Below are positions 33,190 through 43,047 of a DNA stretch of 60,022 nucleotides, piece after piece. This stretch comes from Pseudomonas sp. UFMG81 (lineage in GTDB: Bacteria > Pseudomonadota > Gammaproteobacteria > Pseudomonadales > Pseudomonadaceae), in contig NZ_JACAFQ010000030.1 in NCBI RefSeq assembly GCF_015354575.1, forward strand, positions 1-60,022, in the 5' to 3' direction. Positions within the stretch are counted from its first letter, which is position 1, and each line of letters opens with the position of its first letter. The translations under genes and the position numbers were made by a program. Below the pieces are notes generated by a model. That model saw only the letters and a list, made by a program, of their open reading frames with translations. It made no database searches and was not told the origin of the DNA.

Positions 33190-35997
33190 ATGGCATTGAA
33201 ATCCCCCGCGTTTCGTAGAAAGTTTCCATTGCTGGTGACTGGCGGTCTGCTGGCCCTGCAACCTCTGGCCACGTCCTACGTGGTGGCGGCCGAACAGTTC
33301 GACTGCCAAGTGTCCGCCTCCGGCGGCTGGGACTGCAAGCCCAAGACCGCAGACAACCTGCCACCGCGCCCGGTCCATCCGGGCGCTGCCGCTGCCGGCA
33401 CGGGTGCCGAGACATCGGCTGAAGTCGCCGAGGCACAGGCCGACAAGCCTGTGCTGGTCACCGAGAGCAAGGGCCGCGGCCTGAAATCGCGCAGCGAAGA
33501 CTACAGTCACCTCGACTGGGTCCCACGCGAGAAGCTCACGGCTGCGCAGCTGGCCGAGACCGGCCCGTATTGCGGCGGCGCCTACATTGAGCCCGCTCGC
33601 CCTGGCATGGACGACACCACGCCCAAGGACGAAGCGCCGACCTACATCAACGCCAAGGTCTCCAAGTACCAGCAGGAGCAGCAGATCGCCACGCTGGCCG
33701 GTGACGTGGTCATGCGCCAGGGCAGCATGCAGGCCGAGGCCGACGAAGCCAACCTGTACCAGGCCGAGAACCGCGGCGAGCTCAAGGGCAACGTCAAGAT
33801 TCGCGACAACGGCTCACTGGTAGTCGGCGATCAGGCCGAGATCCAGCTCGACACCGGCGAAGCCCGGGTCGACAACGCCGAATACGTGATGCACAAGTCG
33901 CACATCCGCGGCAACGCGCTGTACGCCAAGCGTGCGGAAAACGCCATCATCCGCCTCAAGGACGGTACCTATACCACCTGTGAGCCGGGCAGCAACGCGT
34001 GGCAGCTCAAGGGCAACAACATCACCCTTAACCCGGCCACCGGCTTCGGTACCGCGACCAACGTCACCCTGCGTGTGAAAGACTTCCCGGTCTTCTACAC
34101 GCCGTACATCTATTTCCCGATCGACGACCGTCGCCAGTCCGGCTTCCTGCCGCCGTCGTTCAGCAGCACCAGCGACACCGGCTTCATGCTGGTCACCCCG
34201 TATTACTTCAACCTGGCACCGAACTACGACGCCACGTTGTACCCGCGCTACATGGCCAAGCGCGGCATGCTCATGGAAGGCGAGTTCCGCTACCTGACCA
34301 AGTCCAGCGAAGGCCAGTTCGGCGGCGCCTACCTGAGCGACCAAGACGACGATCGCAAGCTGCAGACGGACTACAAGAAAGAACGCTGGATGGTCAACTG
34401 GCAGCACAAGGGTGGCCTGGACGAGCGCCTGATGACCGAGGTGAACTACACCGACATCAGCGATCCGTTCTACTTCCAGGACCTGGAATCCGACCAGATC
34501 GGCGTCGAGAGCCGAGACTACATCGACCAGCAGGGTGCCCTGACGTATCGCGGCGAAGGCTACACCGCGCGCTTCAACGTGCACGCCTATGAGCTGGCCA
34601 CGCTGTCGCAGATCACCCCGTACGACCGCCTGCCGCAGATCACCTTCAACGGCACGCTGCCCTACAGCCCGAACGGTTTCAAGTTCGACTATGAAACCGA
34701 AGCAGTACGTTTCGAACGTGACCTGAAGAACGACTTCGTCACCACCGAGGACGGCACCCCCGACTTCACCGCAGGCGCCGCAGGCCGTCGCCTGGACGAG
34801 AACGTATTCGGCATCGCCCGCGCCAACGGCACGCGCCTGAACGTCGCCCCGTCGATCAGCCTGCCGATGGAGGCCAGCTACGGCTACATCACGCCGAAGG
34901 TGAAATACGCCTACACCCACTACGACCTCGACCTCGACAGCCAGGGCAAGGCCCAGGCCATTGTCCAGTCGTCGCAGCCAGGTTATGGCAGCTACAACAG
35001 TGCGCTGAACCGCGACATCCCGATCTTCAGCGTCGACAGTGGCCTGTACTTCGACCGCAACACCCAGCTGTTCGGGACGAACTATCGCCAGACCCTCGAA
35101 CCACGGTTGTTCTACCTCTACGTCCCGTACAAGGACCAGAAGGACATCCCGATCTTCGATTCCGGCGAAACGCTGTTCAACTACAATTCGCTGTTCCGCG
35201 ACAACCGCTTCTCCAGCATCGACCGCATTGGCGACGAGAACAAACTGTCGCTGGGCGTGACCAACCGCTGGATCGAAGACAACGGCTTCCAACGCCAGCG
35301 TTTCAGCATCGGCCAGGCGTACTACTTCAAGGATCGCAAGGTCCAACTGCCAGGCATCGACTACCGTACCCGCGCCGACAGCCAATCGGATGTCTCGCCT
35401 TACGCGCTGGAATACGAATACGCCTTCAACCGCGACTGGCGCTTCAATTCGGACTTCAACTGGGACCCGGACAGCCGCAGCACCCGCTCGGGGAGCGCGA
35501 TGTTCCACTACCAGCCTGAAGACAACCCGAACAAGATCGTCAACCTCGGTTATCGCTACCGTAACGACCTGATCACCTATGACTCGCTGACCGGTACCTG
35601 GAAAGTGGGCGGTGGCGACTATGGCACACCAGGCAACCCGAACTACATCAAGGATTACTACAAGATCCAGCAGCACGACTTCTCGGTCATCTGGCCGATC
35701 GTGCCGCAATGGAGCGTGATCGCCCGCTGGCAGCACGACTACAACCGCAACCGCACACTGGAAGCAATGGGTGGTTTCGAGTACGACAACTGCTGCTGGA
35801 AGCTGCGCCTGATCAACCGTTACTGGATGGATTACGACGACTTCAGCCAAGCCGCCCCGACCAACGAAAAAGGCGACCACGGCATCTTCCTGCAAGTCGT
35901 GCTCAAGGGCCTCGGCGGTGTAGTGGGCAACAAGGTCGAATCGTTCCTGGACAAAGGCATTCAAGGTTACCGTCAACGTGAAGACCAAGCTTATTGA
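33190..35997 (+). CDS. lptD: LPS-assembly outer-membrane protein LptD
   Basis: With LptE it inserts lipopolysaccharide into the outer leaflet. The 935-residue precursor has a signal peptide ending near VVAAEQ, a Pseudomonas-type N-terminal extension, an OstA/LptA jellyroll (about residues 155-270) and a large C-terminal beta-barrel. Cysteines that could form the structural disulfides are at FDCQV, WDCKP, YCGGA, TTCEPG and DNCCWK. The start at 33190 is the ATG before MALKSPAF; the longer ORF extends upstream without support. Its last 20 nt overlap the surA start. Confidence 0.95.
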   Translation: MALKSPAFRRKFPLLVTGGLLALQPLATSYVVAAEQFDCQVSASGGWDCKPKTADNLPPRPVHPGAAAAGTGAETSAEVAEAQADKPVLVTESKGRGLKSRSEDYSHLDWVPREKLTAAQLAETGPYCGGAYIEPARPGMDDTTPKDEAPTYINAKVSKYQQEQQIATLAGDVVMRQGSMQAEADEANLYQAENRGELKGNVKIRDNGSLVVGDQAEIQLDTGEARVDNAEYVMHKSHIRGNALYAKRAENAIIRLKDGTYTTCEPGSNAWQLKGNNITLNPATGFGTATNVTLRVKDFPVFYTPYIYFPIDDRRQSGFLPPSFSSTSDTGFMLVTPYYFNLAPNYDATLYPRYMAKRGMLMEGEFRYLTKSSEGQFGGAYLSDQDDDRKLQTDYKKERWMVNWQHKGGLDERLMTEVNYTDISDPFYFQDLESDQIGVESRDYIDQQGALTYRGEGYTARFNVHAYELATLSQITPYDRLPQITFNGTLPYSPNGFKFDYETEAVRFERDLKNDFVTTEDGTPDFTAGAAGRRLDENVFGIARANGTRLNVAPSISLPMEASYGYITPKVKYAYTHYDLDLDSQGKAQAIVQSSQPGYGSYNSALNRDIPIFSVDSGLYFDRNTQLFGTNYRQTLEPRLFYLYVPYKDQKDIPIFDSGETLFNYNSLFRDNRFSSIDRIGDENKLSLGVTNRWIEDNGFQRQRFSIGQAYYFKDRKVQLPGIDYRTRADSQSDVSPYALEYEYAFNRDWRFNSDFNWDPDSRSTRSGSAMFHYQPEDNPNKIVNLGYRYRNDLITYDSLTGTWKVGGGDYGTPGNPNYIKDYYKIQQHDFSVIWPIVPQWSVIARWQHDYNRNRTLEAMGGFEYDNCCWKLRLINRYWMDYDDFSQAAPTNEKGDHGIFLQVVLKGLGGVVGNKVESFLDKGIQGYRQREDQAY

Positions 35998-37303
35998 TCG
36001 ACTGCGCCCGCTGATGCTGGGCGCAGCACTGCTGAGTAGCGCGGTGCATGCCGCTGTACAACCGATTGACCGCGTGGTGGCCATCGTCGACAACGACGTG
36101 GTCATGCAAAGCCAACTGGACCAACGCGTGCACGAAGTGCAGCAGACCATCGCCAAGCGCGGTGGTGGTGGCGGCGTACCGCCCACCAGCGTGCTGGAAC
36201 AGCAAGTGCTGGAGCGCCTGATCGTCGAGAACCTGCAGCTGCAGATCGGCGAACGCTCGGGCATCCGCATCACCGATGAAGAGCTGAACCAGGCCGTCGG
36301 CACCATTGCCCAGCGCAATGGCATGTCGCTGGAACAGTTCCGCGCCGCCCTCGCCCACGACGGTCTGTCGTACGACGACGCCCGCGAGCAGATCAAGCGC
36401 GAGATGATCATCAGCCGCGTGCGTCAGCGTCGTGTTGCCGAGCGTATCCAGGTGTCCGAGCAGGAGGTGAAGAACTTCCTCAACTCCGACCTTGGCAAAA
36501 TGCAGCTCTCGGAAGAGTACCGCCTGGCCAACATCCTCATCCCGACCCCGGAAAGCGCCAATTCCACGGCCATCCAGGCAGCGGCGCAACAGGCTGGCGA
36601 CGTTTACCAGCAGCTCAGGCAAGGTGCCGACTTCGGCCGCCTGGCCATCGCCCGCTCAGCCAGCGAGAACGCCCTGGAAGGCGGCGAGATGGGCTGGCGC
36701 AAAGCCGGCCAGTTGCCGCCCCAGCTCGCCGACAAGCTCAGCGGCATGGCCGTCGGCGAAGTGACCGAGCCACTGCGCATTCCCAACGGTTTCCTGATCC
36801 TCAAGTTGCAGGAAAAGCGTGGCGGCAGCGAAAGCATCCTGCGTGACGAAGTTCACGTGCGCCACATCCTGATCAAGCCAAGCGAAGTGCGCAGCGAAGC
36901 GGCCACCGAGCAGCTGGCGGAACGACTCTACGAGCGGATCAGCAACGGCGAAGACTTTGCCACCCTGGCCAAGAGCTTCTCGGAAGACCCGGGCTCCGCG
37001 CTTAACGGCGGCGACCTCAACTGGGTCGACCCGAACAGCCTGGTGCCGGAGTTCCGCGAGCAGATGGCCAACGCCCAGCAAGGCCAGGTGACCAAGCCGT
37101 TCAAGACCCAGTACGGCTGGCACGTACTGGAAGTGATGGGTCGCCGCGCCACCGACAGCACCGACCAGGCCCGCGAACAGCAGGCCATGAACGTGCTGCG
37201 CAACCGCAAGTACGACGAAGAGCTGCAGACCTGGCTGCGCCAGATCCGCGACGAAGCCTACGTCGAGATCAAGCTGCCTGGCGCCGACCAGGCCGCCCAG
37301 TGA
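35978..37303 (+). CDS. surA: periplasmic chaperone and peptidyl-prolyl isomerase SurA
   Basis: Escorts unfolded outer-membrane proteins, including LptD, across the periplasm. The 441-residue precursor begins with GTG, which overlaps lptD by 20 nt, and a signal peptide ends near AVHAA. A SurA N-terminal domain follows, then two parvulin domains (about 185-285 and 297-395; the second opens with DEVHVRHILIK). Coupling to lptD links the chaperone to its client. Confidence 0.95.
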   Translation: MKTKLIDRLRPLMLGAALLSSAVHAAVQPIDRVVAIVDNDVVMQSQLDQRVHEVQQTIAKRGGGGGVPPTSVLEQQVLERLIVENLQLQIGERSGIRITDEELNQAVGTIAQRNGMSLEQFRAALAHDGLSYDDAREQIKREMIISRVRQRRVAERIQVSEQEVKNFLNSDLGKMQLSEEYRLANILIPTPESANSTAIQAAAQQAGDVYQQLRQGADFGRLAIARSASENALEGGEMGWRKAGQLPPQLADKLSGMAVGEVTEPLRIPNGFLILKLQEKRGGSESILRDEVHVRHILIKPSEVRSEAATEQLAERLYERISNGEDFATLAKSFSEDPGSALNGGDLNWVDPNSLVPEFREQMANAQQGQVTKPFKTQYGWHVLEVMGRRATDSTDQAREQQAMNVLRNRKYDEELQTWLRQIRDEAYVEIKLPGADQAAQ

Positions 37304-38289
37304 AGCCCCTGCGCTTCGCCGTTACCCCTGGCGAACCAGCCGGCATAGGCCCCGACCTGTGCCTGCTGCTCGCCGCCGAGGCCCAGCCTCACCCCCTGAT
37401 CGCCATCACCAGCCGTGACCTGCTCGCCGAGCGGGCCGCGCAGCTGGGGCTGGCGGTCAGCCTGATTTCGGTCGCGCCAGGCCAGTTTCCCGAGCAGCCC
37501 GCCCCCGCCGGCAGCCTGTACGTCTGGGACACGCCGCTGGCCAAGCCGGTGAGCGCCGGGCAGCTGGACAAAGCCAACGCCGCGTTCGTGCTGGAAACCC
37601 TCACCCGTGCCGGCAACGGCTGCCTGACCGGCGATTTCGCCGGCATGATCACCGCACCGGTGCACAAGGGCGTGATCAACGAGAGTGGCATTGCCTTCTC
37701 CGGGCATACCGAGTTCCTCGCCGAGCTCACCCATACCGCACAGGTGGTCATGATGCTGGCCACCCATGGCCTGCGCGTGGCCCTGGTGACCACCCACCTG
37801 CCCCTGCGTGATATCGCCGACGCCATCACGGGTGAACGCCTGGAGCGCGTGACCCGCATCCTGCATGCGGACATGCGCGACAAATTCGGCATTCCCAACC
37901 CACGCATCCTGGTCTGCGGCCTCAACCCGCATGCCGGTGAAGGCGGCCACCTGGGCCGCGAAGAAATCGACATCATCGAGCCCGCGCTCGAGCGCCTGCG
38001 CGCCGAGGGCATGGACCTGCGCGGTCCACTGCCGGCCGATACCCTCTTTACCCCCAAATATCTGGAGCACTGCGATGCAGTGCTGGCGATGTACCACGAC
38101 CAAGGCCTGCCCGTGCTCAAGTACAAGGGCTTTGGCGCTGCGGTCAACGTGACGCTGGGCCTGCCGATCATCCGCACCTCGGTCGACCATGGCACCGCCC
38201 TGGACCTGGCCGGCAGCGGCAAGGTCGACACCGGCAGCCTGCGCGTCGCCCTGCAAACCGCCTACCAGATGGCCGAGAACCGACCATGA
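37300..38289 (+). CDS. pdxA: 4-hydroxythreonine-4-phosphate dehydrogenase
   Basis: Acts in the DXP-dependent route to pyridoxal 5'-phosphate. The 329-residue protein has the N-terminal TPGEPAGIGPDL and the metal-ligand histidines in VTTHLPL, NPHAGEGG and MYHDQGLPVLK. It starts with GTG overlapping the surA stop (GTGA), and overlaps ksgA by 4 nt. Confidence 0.96.
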   Translation: MKPLRFAVTPGEPAGIGPDLCLLLAAEAQPHPLIAITSRDLLAERAAQLGLAVSLISVAPGQFPEQPAPAGSLYVWDTPLAKPVSAGQLDKANAAFVLETLTRAGNGCLTGDFAGMITAPVHKGVINESGIAFSGHTEFLAELTHTAQVVMMLATHGLRVALVTTHLPLRDIADAITGERLERVTRILHADMRDKFGIPNPRILVCGLNPHAGEGGHLGREEIDIIEPALERLRAEGMDLRGPLPADTLFTPKYLEHCDAVLAMYHDQGLPVLKYKGFGAAVNVTLGLPIIRTSVDHGTALDLAGSGKVDTGSLRVALQTAYQMAENRP

Positions 38290-39089
38290 ACGAGCAATAC
38301 CAACACCGGGCGCGCAAGCGCTTCGGCCAGAACTTCCTGCACGACGCCGGAATCATCGACCGCATCCTGCGGGCGATCAACGCCAAGGCCGGCGAACACC
38401 TGCTGGAAATCGGCCCTGGCCAGGGTGCCCTCACCGAGGGCCTGCTGGGCAGCGGCGCACAGCTGGACGTGGTGGAGCTGGACAAGGACCTGGTGCCGAT
38501 CCTGCAGCACAAGTTCGCCGGGCGCGGCAATTTCCGCCTGCACCAGGGCGATGCGCTGAAATTCGACTTCAACCAGCTGGGCGTGCCCGAGCGCAGCCTC
38601 AAGGTGGTGGGCAACCTGCCCTACAACATCTCCACCCCGCTGATCTTCCACTTGCTGGCCCACGCCAACCTGATCCGCGACATGCACTTCATGCTGCAGA
38701 AGGAAGTGGTCGAGCGCATGGCCGCAGGCCCTGGTGGCGGTGACTGGGGCCGCCTGTCGATCATGGTGCAGTACCACTGCCGTGTGGAGCACCTGTTCAA
38801 TGTCGGCCCGGGTGCCTTCAACCCGCCACCGAAGGTCGACTCGGCCATCGTGCGCCTGGTGCCGCACGAGGTGCTGCCGCACCCGGCGAAAAACCCGAAA
38901 CTGCTGGAGCACGTGGTGCGCGAAGCCTTCAACCAGCGCCGCAAAACCCTGCGCAACACCCTCAAGGGCCTGCTCGACAGCCAGGCCATCGAAGCCGCGG
39001 GTGTCGACGGCAGCCTGCGCCCCGAGCAGTTGGACCTGGCCGCCTTCGTGCGCCTGGCCGACAAGCTGGCCGAACAGCAGGGCGCATAA
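38286..39089 (+). CDS. ksgA: 16S rRNA dimethyladenosine transferase
   Basis: Dimethylates the two adjacent adenines near the 3' end of 16S rRNA, using S-adenosylmethionine. The 267-residue methyltransferase has GQNFLHD, the SAM-binding motif EIGPGQGALT and the catalytic NLPYNISTPL. It is coupled to pdxA by an ATGA overlap, as in many gammaproteobacteria. Confidence 0.97.
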   Translation: MNEQYQHRARKRFGQNFLHDAGIIDRILRAINAKAGEHLLEIGPGQGALTEGLLGSGAQLDVVELDKDLVPILQHKFAGRGNFRLHQGDALKFDFNQLGVPERSLKVVGNLPYNISTPLIFHLLAHANLIRDMHFMLQKEVVERMAAGPGGGDWGRLSIMVQYHCRVEHLFNVGPGAFNPPPKVDSAIVRLVPHEVLPHPAKNPKLLEHVVREAFNQRRKTLRNTLKGLLDSQAIEAAGVDGSLRPEQLDLAAFVRLADKLAEQQGA

Positions 39090-39094
39090 CACCC

Positions 39095-39157
39095 ATCGCT
39101 GGCAAGCCAGCTCCCCCAGGGTACGATTCAAACTGTGGGAGCCGGCTTGCCGGCGAT
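39095..39157. repeat. REP pair (variant with GCTGGCAAGCCAGC core)
   Basis: Inverted copies of ATCGC(T/C)GGCAAGCC(A/G)GCTCCC flank a short spacer. The core differs from the other family A elements here, so it is a REP subtype. It lies inside the lptD-glpE gene string, after ksgA. Confidence 0.85.
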
Positions 39158-39253
39158 AACGCCAGTGCAAACACACGCCTACCTCCACACTGGCCCTTCC
39201 CCCCGCCAATGGCCTAGACTGCATTATTGCGTCAGCTCGCCCAAGGCCCTTGC

Positions 39254-39634
39254 ATGTCCGACCCCCGCTACCAGATCGACGTCAGCGTCGTGACCCGCTA
39301 CCTCAAAGACCAATCCGACCCCGATAACAGTCGTTTCGCCTTCGCCTACACCATCACCGTGCAGAACAACGGTACGGTCAAGGCCAAGCTGATGTCCCGC
39401 CACTGGCTGATCACCAATGGTGATGGCGAAGTGGAAGAGGTGCGCGGCGCCGGTGTGGTCGGCCAGCAACCGCTGATCGAACCCGGCCAGAGCCACACCT
39501 ACAGCAGTGGCGCAGTGATCAGCACCCGCGTCGGCACCATGCAGGGCAGCTACCAGATGTTCGCCGAAGACGGCAAACGCTTCGACGCCCAGATCGCCCC
39601 CTTCCGCCTCGCCGTGCCCGGAGCACTGCACTGA
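39254..39634 (+). CDS. apaG: ApaG protein
   Basis: A 126-residue protein of the ApaG/FBXO3 family, an immunoglobulin-like beta-sandwich. Family motifs RHWLITNGDGEVEEVRGAGVVG and GTMQGSYQM are present. It precedes apaH with a 1-nt overlap (TGATG). Its role, possibly in nucleotide or metal binding, remains unsettled in the family. Confidence 0.94.
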   Translation: MSDPRYQIDVSVVTRYLKDQSDPDNSRFAFAYTITVQNNGTVKAKLMSRHWLITNGDGEVEEVRGAGVVGQQPLIEPGQSHTYSSGAVISTRVGTMQGSYQMFAEDGKRFDAQIAPFRLAVPGALH

Positions 39635-40515
39635 TGGCCACCTACGCCGTCGGTGACCTGCAAGGCTGCCTGCAACCCCTCAAGTGCCTGCTCGAACGGG
39701 TACGCTTCGACCCGGCCGTCGACCGCCTGTGGCTGGTGGGCGACCTGGTCAACCGCGGCCCGGAGTCGCTGGAGACCCTGCGCTACCTGTACTCGATCCG
39801 CCACGCCCTGGTATGCGTGCTGGGCAACCACGACCTGCACCTGCTGGCCGCCTGGCACAACGTCGAACGCCTGAAGAAAAGCGACACCCTGCGCGAGATC
39901 ATCGAGGCGCCCGACGCCGACCAACTGTTCGACTGGCTGCGCCAGCAGAAGCTGCTGCACTATGACGAGGCGCGAGGCATTGCCATGGCCCATGCCGGCA
40001 TCCCACCGCAATGGACCTTGGGCAGGGCACTGGAGCTGGCGGCCGAAGTCGAGGAAGTGCTGCGCGACGACAACCGCTTCAAGCTGTATCTCGACGGCAT
40101 GTACGGCAACGAGCCGAACAAGTGGAGCAAGGACCTCGCCGGTGTCGAGCGCCTGCGGGTTATCACCAACTATTTCACCCGCATGCGTTTCTGCACCGCC
40201 GCCGGCAAGCTCGACCTCAAGAGCAAGGAAGGCCTGGACAGCGCGCCCAAAGGCTACAAGCCCTGGTTCGACCACCCGGACCGTCGCTCACGCCATGTGA
40301 AGATCATCTTCGGCCACTGGGCCGCCCTAGAAGGCCGCGTCGACGTGCCGGGCGTGATCGCCCTGGACACCGGCTGCGTGTGGGGCGGCGCGATGACCCT
40401 GTACAACGTCGACAGCGGCCAATACCACCGCTGCGACTGCACCCGCGAGGGCACCCCTCGCCTGGCGGCACCCGCGGCCGCCCCAACGATCAGCCCTGAA
40501 GGAAACGCCCCATGA
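39634..40515 (+). CDS. apaH: symmetrical bis(5'-nucleosyl)-tetraphosphatase
   Basis: Cleaves Ap4A to two ADP and also removes Np4 caps from RNA. The 293-residue calcineurin-like phosphatase has the metal motifs GDLQGC, GDLVNRGPES and GNHDLH in order. It overlaps glpE by 4 nt. The C-terminal tail after TREGTPRL is Ala/Pro-rich. Confidence 0.96.
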   Translation: MATYAVGDLQGCLQPLKCLLERVRFDPAVDRLWLVGDLVNRGPESLETLRYLYSIRHALVCVLGNHDLHLLAAWHNVERLKKSDTLREIIEAPDADQLFDWLRQQKLLHYDEARGIAMAHAGIPPQWTLGRALELAAEVEEVLRDDNRFKLYLDGMYGNEPNKWSKDLAGVERLRVITNYFTRMRFCTAAGKLDLKSKEGLDSAPKGYKPWFDHPDRRSRHVKIIFGHWAALEGRVDVPGVIALDTGCVWGGAMTLYNVDSGQYHRCDCTREGTPRLAAPAAAPTISPEGNAP

Positions 40516-40841
40516 GCGAATTCAAGCGCATCCCCCCCGAGCAGGCCCTCGCCCTGCGTGCAAAAGGTGCGGTCGTGGTCGACATTCGCGACCCGCAAGC
40601 CTTTGCCGCCGGCCACATCACCGGCGCCACCCACCTGGATAACCATTCGGTCGCCGAGTTCATCCGCAACGCCGACCTCGACGCCCCGACCCTGGTGGTC
40701 TGCTACCACGGCAACTCCAGCCAGAGCGCCGCCGCCTACCTGGTTGGCCAAGGCTTCTCCGATGTCTACAGCATCGACGGCGGCTTCGAGCTGTGGCGTA
40801 GCACCTACCCGGCCGAAACCGCCCAGGGCAACGCCGAATAA
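40512..40841 (+). CDS. glpE: thiosulfate sulfurtransferase GlpE
   Basis: A single-domain rhodanese of 109 residues. The active-site loop is CYHGNSS with the catalytic cysteine C64. The name follows E. coli; no glp genes are nearby. It closes the lptD operon. Confidence 0.92.
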   Translation: MSEFKRIPPEQALALRAKGAVVVDIRDPQAFAAGHITGATHLDNHSVAEFIRNADLDAPTLVVCYHGNSSQSAAAYLVGQGFSDVYSIDGGFELWRSTYPAETAQGNAE

Positions 40842-40860
40842 TTTTTTCATTTTTCCTGCA

Positions 40861-40879
40861 GCCCACGCTCTGCGTGGGC
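40861..40879. terminator. hairpin after glpE
   Basis: GCCCACGC and GCGTGGGC pair perfectly around TCT, 20 nt after the glpE stop. T-rich sequence lies before it, not after, so intrinsic termination on the plus strand is not convincing. Confidence 0.4.
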
Positions 40880-40929
40880 TCCCGCCCGACCTGACGAACG
40901 GTCGCAAGCGTCTTCTTCGCCCCCCGCAC

Positions 40930-40959
40930 TTGACCTCTCGTATAACCAACTATCCTTAA
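40930..40959 (+). promoter_or_regulatory. candidate sigmaS-type promoter of prkA
   Basis: CTATCCTTAA (40950-40959) resembles the extended sigmaS -10 consensus CTATACTTAA with one mismatch. TTGACC lies 15 nt upstream of the core TATCCT. In E. coli the orthologous yeaGH genes are sigmaS-dependent, which supports the reading. The 5' UTR would be about 160 nt. Confidence 0.45.
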
Positions 40960-41124
40960 GCGCAGGCCATCCAAAAAAAGGGGAGAGCCGGTACACCGGC
41001 GTGCGGGTCATCGGTAGCGTTTCAGGGTGTTCTGGGGGGTATACAGCAATCGGCAAAACCGGTTGCATGCCAGCATCGGCTGACTGATCCGGCGTCGTCT
41101 CCACGTATCGAGCGAGGTGACGTC

Positions 41125-43047
41125 ATGAGCATTTTTAGCCACTTCCAACAACGTTTCGAGTCCACCCGCCAGGAAGAACTTTCGCTGCAGGAGTACCTCG
41201 AGCTGTGCAAAGAGGATCGCAGCGCCTACGCCTCGGCGGCCGAACGGCTGTTGCTGGCCATCGGCGAACCGGAGCTGATCGACACCTCAAGCAACTCCAG
41301 GCTGTCGCGGATCTTCTCCAACAAGGTGATCCGCCGCTATCCGGCCTTTGCCGACTTCCACGGGATGGAAGAGTGCATCGACCAGATCGTCTCCTACTTC
41401 CGCCACGCCGCCCAAGGCCTGGAAGAGAAGAAACAGATCCTCTATCTGCTGGGCCCGGTGGGCGGTGGTAAATCGTCGCTGGCCGAAAAACTCAAGCAGC
41501 TGATGGAGAAAGTACCCTTCTATGCCATCAAGGGATCACCGGTATTCGAGTCCCCCCTGGGGCTGTTCAATGCCACTGAGGATGGGGCGATCCTCGAAGA
41601 AGAGTTCGGTATCTCGCGGCGCTACCTGAACACCATCATGTCGCCCTGGGCCACCAAGCGCCTGCAGGAGTTCGGCGGTGACATCAGCAAGTTCAAGGTG
41701 GTCAAGCTGTATCCGTCCATCCTCAACCAGATCGCCATCGCCAAGACCGAACCGGGCGACGAGAACAACCAGGACATCTCTGCCCTGGTCGGCAAGGTGG
41801 ATATCCGCAAGCTCGAGGAGTTCCCGCAGAACGACGCCGACGCCTACAGCTACTCGGGCGCGCTGTGCCGGGCCAACCAGGGCCTGATGGAATTCGTCGA
41901 GATGTTCAAGGCACCCATCAAGGTCCTGCATCCGCTGCTGACGGCCACCCAGGAAGGCAACTACAACAGCACCGAAGGTCTCGGCGCGATCCCCTACTCC
42001 GGGATCCTGCTGGCCCACTCCAACGAATCGGAATGGCACACCTTCCGCAACAACAAGAACAACGAGGCGTTCATCGACCGGATCTACATCGTCAAGGTGC
42101 CGTACTGCCTGCGCGTCAGCGACGAGATCAAGATCTACGACAAGCTGCTGGTCAACAGCTCGCTGGCCAAGGCGCATTGCGCGCCAGACACGCTGAAGAT
42201 GCTCGCCCAGTTCACCGTGCTGTCACGCCTGAAAGAGCCGGAGAACTCCAACATCTACTCCAAGATGCGGGTGTACGACGGCGAAAACCTCAAGGATACC
42301 GACCCGAAAGCCAAGTCGATCCAGGAGTACCGTGACGCCGCGGGCGTCGACGAAGGCATGAACGGCCTGTCGACCCGCTTCGCCTTCAAGATCCTCTCCA
42401 AGGTGTTCAACTTCGACCCGCACGAGGTGGCGGCCAACCCGGTGCACCTGCTGTACGTGCTGGAGCAGCAGATCGAGCAGGAGCAGTTCCCCGCCGAGGT
42501 GCGCGAGCGCTACCTGCGTTATCTGAAAGAGTATCTCGCACCGCGCTACATCGAGTTCATCGGCAAGGAAATCCAGACCGCCTACCTGGAGTCCTACAGC
42601 GAATACGGCCAGAACATCTTCGACCGCTACGTGCTGTACGCCGATTTCTGGATCCAGGACCAGGAGTACCGCGACCCGGAAACCGGCGAGATCCTCAACC
42701 GCATTGCCCTCAACGAGGAACTGGAGAAGATCGAGAAGCCGGCCGGCATCAGCAACCCGAAAGACTTCCGCAACGAGATCGTCAACTTCGTGCTGCGCGC
42801 CCGGGCCAACAACAATGGCAAGAACCCCAGCTGGCTCAGCTATGAGAAGCTGCGAGTGGTGATCGAGAAGAAAATGTTCTCCAACACCGAAGACCTGCTG
42901 CCGGTCATCAGCTTCAACGCCAAGGCCAGCAAGGAGGATCAACAGAAGCACAACGACTTCGTCACCCGGATGGTCGAGCGTGGCTACACCGACAAGCAGG
43001 TGCGCCTGCTCTCGGAATGGTACCTGCGGGTCCGCAAATCGCAGTAA
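41125..43047 (+). CDS. prkA: PrkA serine protein kinase (YeaG)
   Basis: A 640-residue protein of the PrkA family. The AAA+ ATPase module has Walker A GPVGGGKSS at about residues 110-118. The C-terminal region (about 380-640) is the PrkA kinase-like domain. PrkA proteins are linked to nitrogen starvation and stationary-phase adaptation, and Bacillus PrkA has also been reported to have protease activity. It is the first of the conserved prkA-yeaH-spoVR trio. Confidence 0.93.
   Translation: MSIFSHFQQRFESTRQEELSLQEYLELCKEDRSAYASAAERLLLAIGEPELIDTSSNSRLSRIFSNKVIRRYPAFADFHGMEECIDQIVSYFRHAAQGLEEKKQILYLLGPVGGGKSSLAEKLKQLMEKVPFYAIKGSPVFESPLGLFNATEDGAILEEEFGISRRYLNTIMSPWATKRLQEFGGDISKFKVVKLYPSILNQIAIAKTEPGDENNQDISALVGKVDIRKLEEFPQNDADAYSYSGALCRANQGLMEFVEMFKAPIKVLHPLLTATQEGNYNSTEGLGAIPYSGILLAHSNESEWHTFRNNKNNEAFIDRIYIVKVPYCLRVSDEIKIYDKLLVNSSLAKAHCAPDTLKMLAQFTVLSRLKEPENSNIYSKMRVYDGENLKDTDPKAKSIQEYRDAAGVDEGMNGLSTRFAFKILSKVFNFDPHEVAANPVHLLYVLEQQIEQEQFPAEVRERYLRYLKEYLAPRYIEFIGKEIQTAYLESYSEYGQNIFDRYVLYADFWIQDQEYRDPETGEILNRIALNEELEKIEKPAGISNPKDFRNEIVNFVLRARANNNGKNPSWLSYEKLRVVIEKKMFSNTEDLLPVISFNAKASKEDQQKHNDFVTRMVERGYTDKQVRLLSEWYLRVRKSQ

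Noticed and set aside
33814..36411. 865-codon open frame antisense to lptD and surA
   Set aside because: GC-rich codon bias keeps the opposite frame open. The translation is Val/Ala/Arg/His-rich with no domains, and lptD/surA are clear on the other strand.
40861..40879. Strong intrinsic terminator after glpE
   Set aside because: The hairpin is good but there is no T-run downstream, so it was kept only as a low-confidence hairpin.
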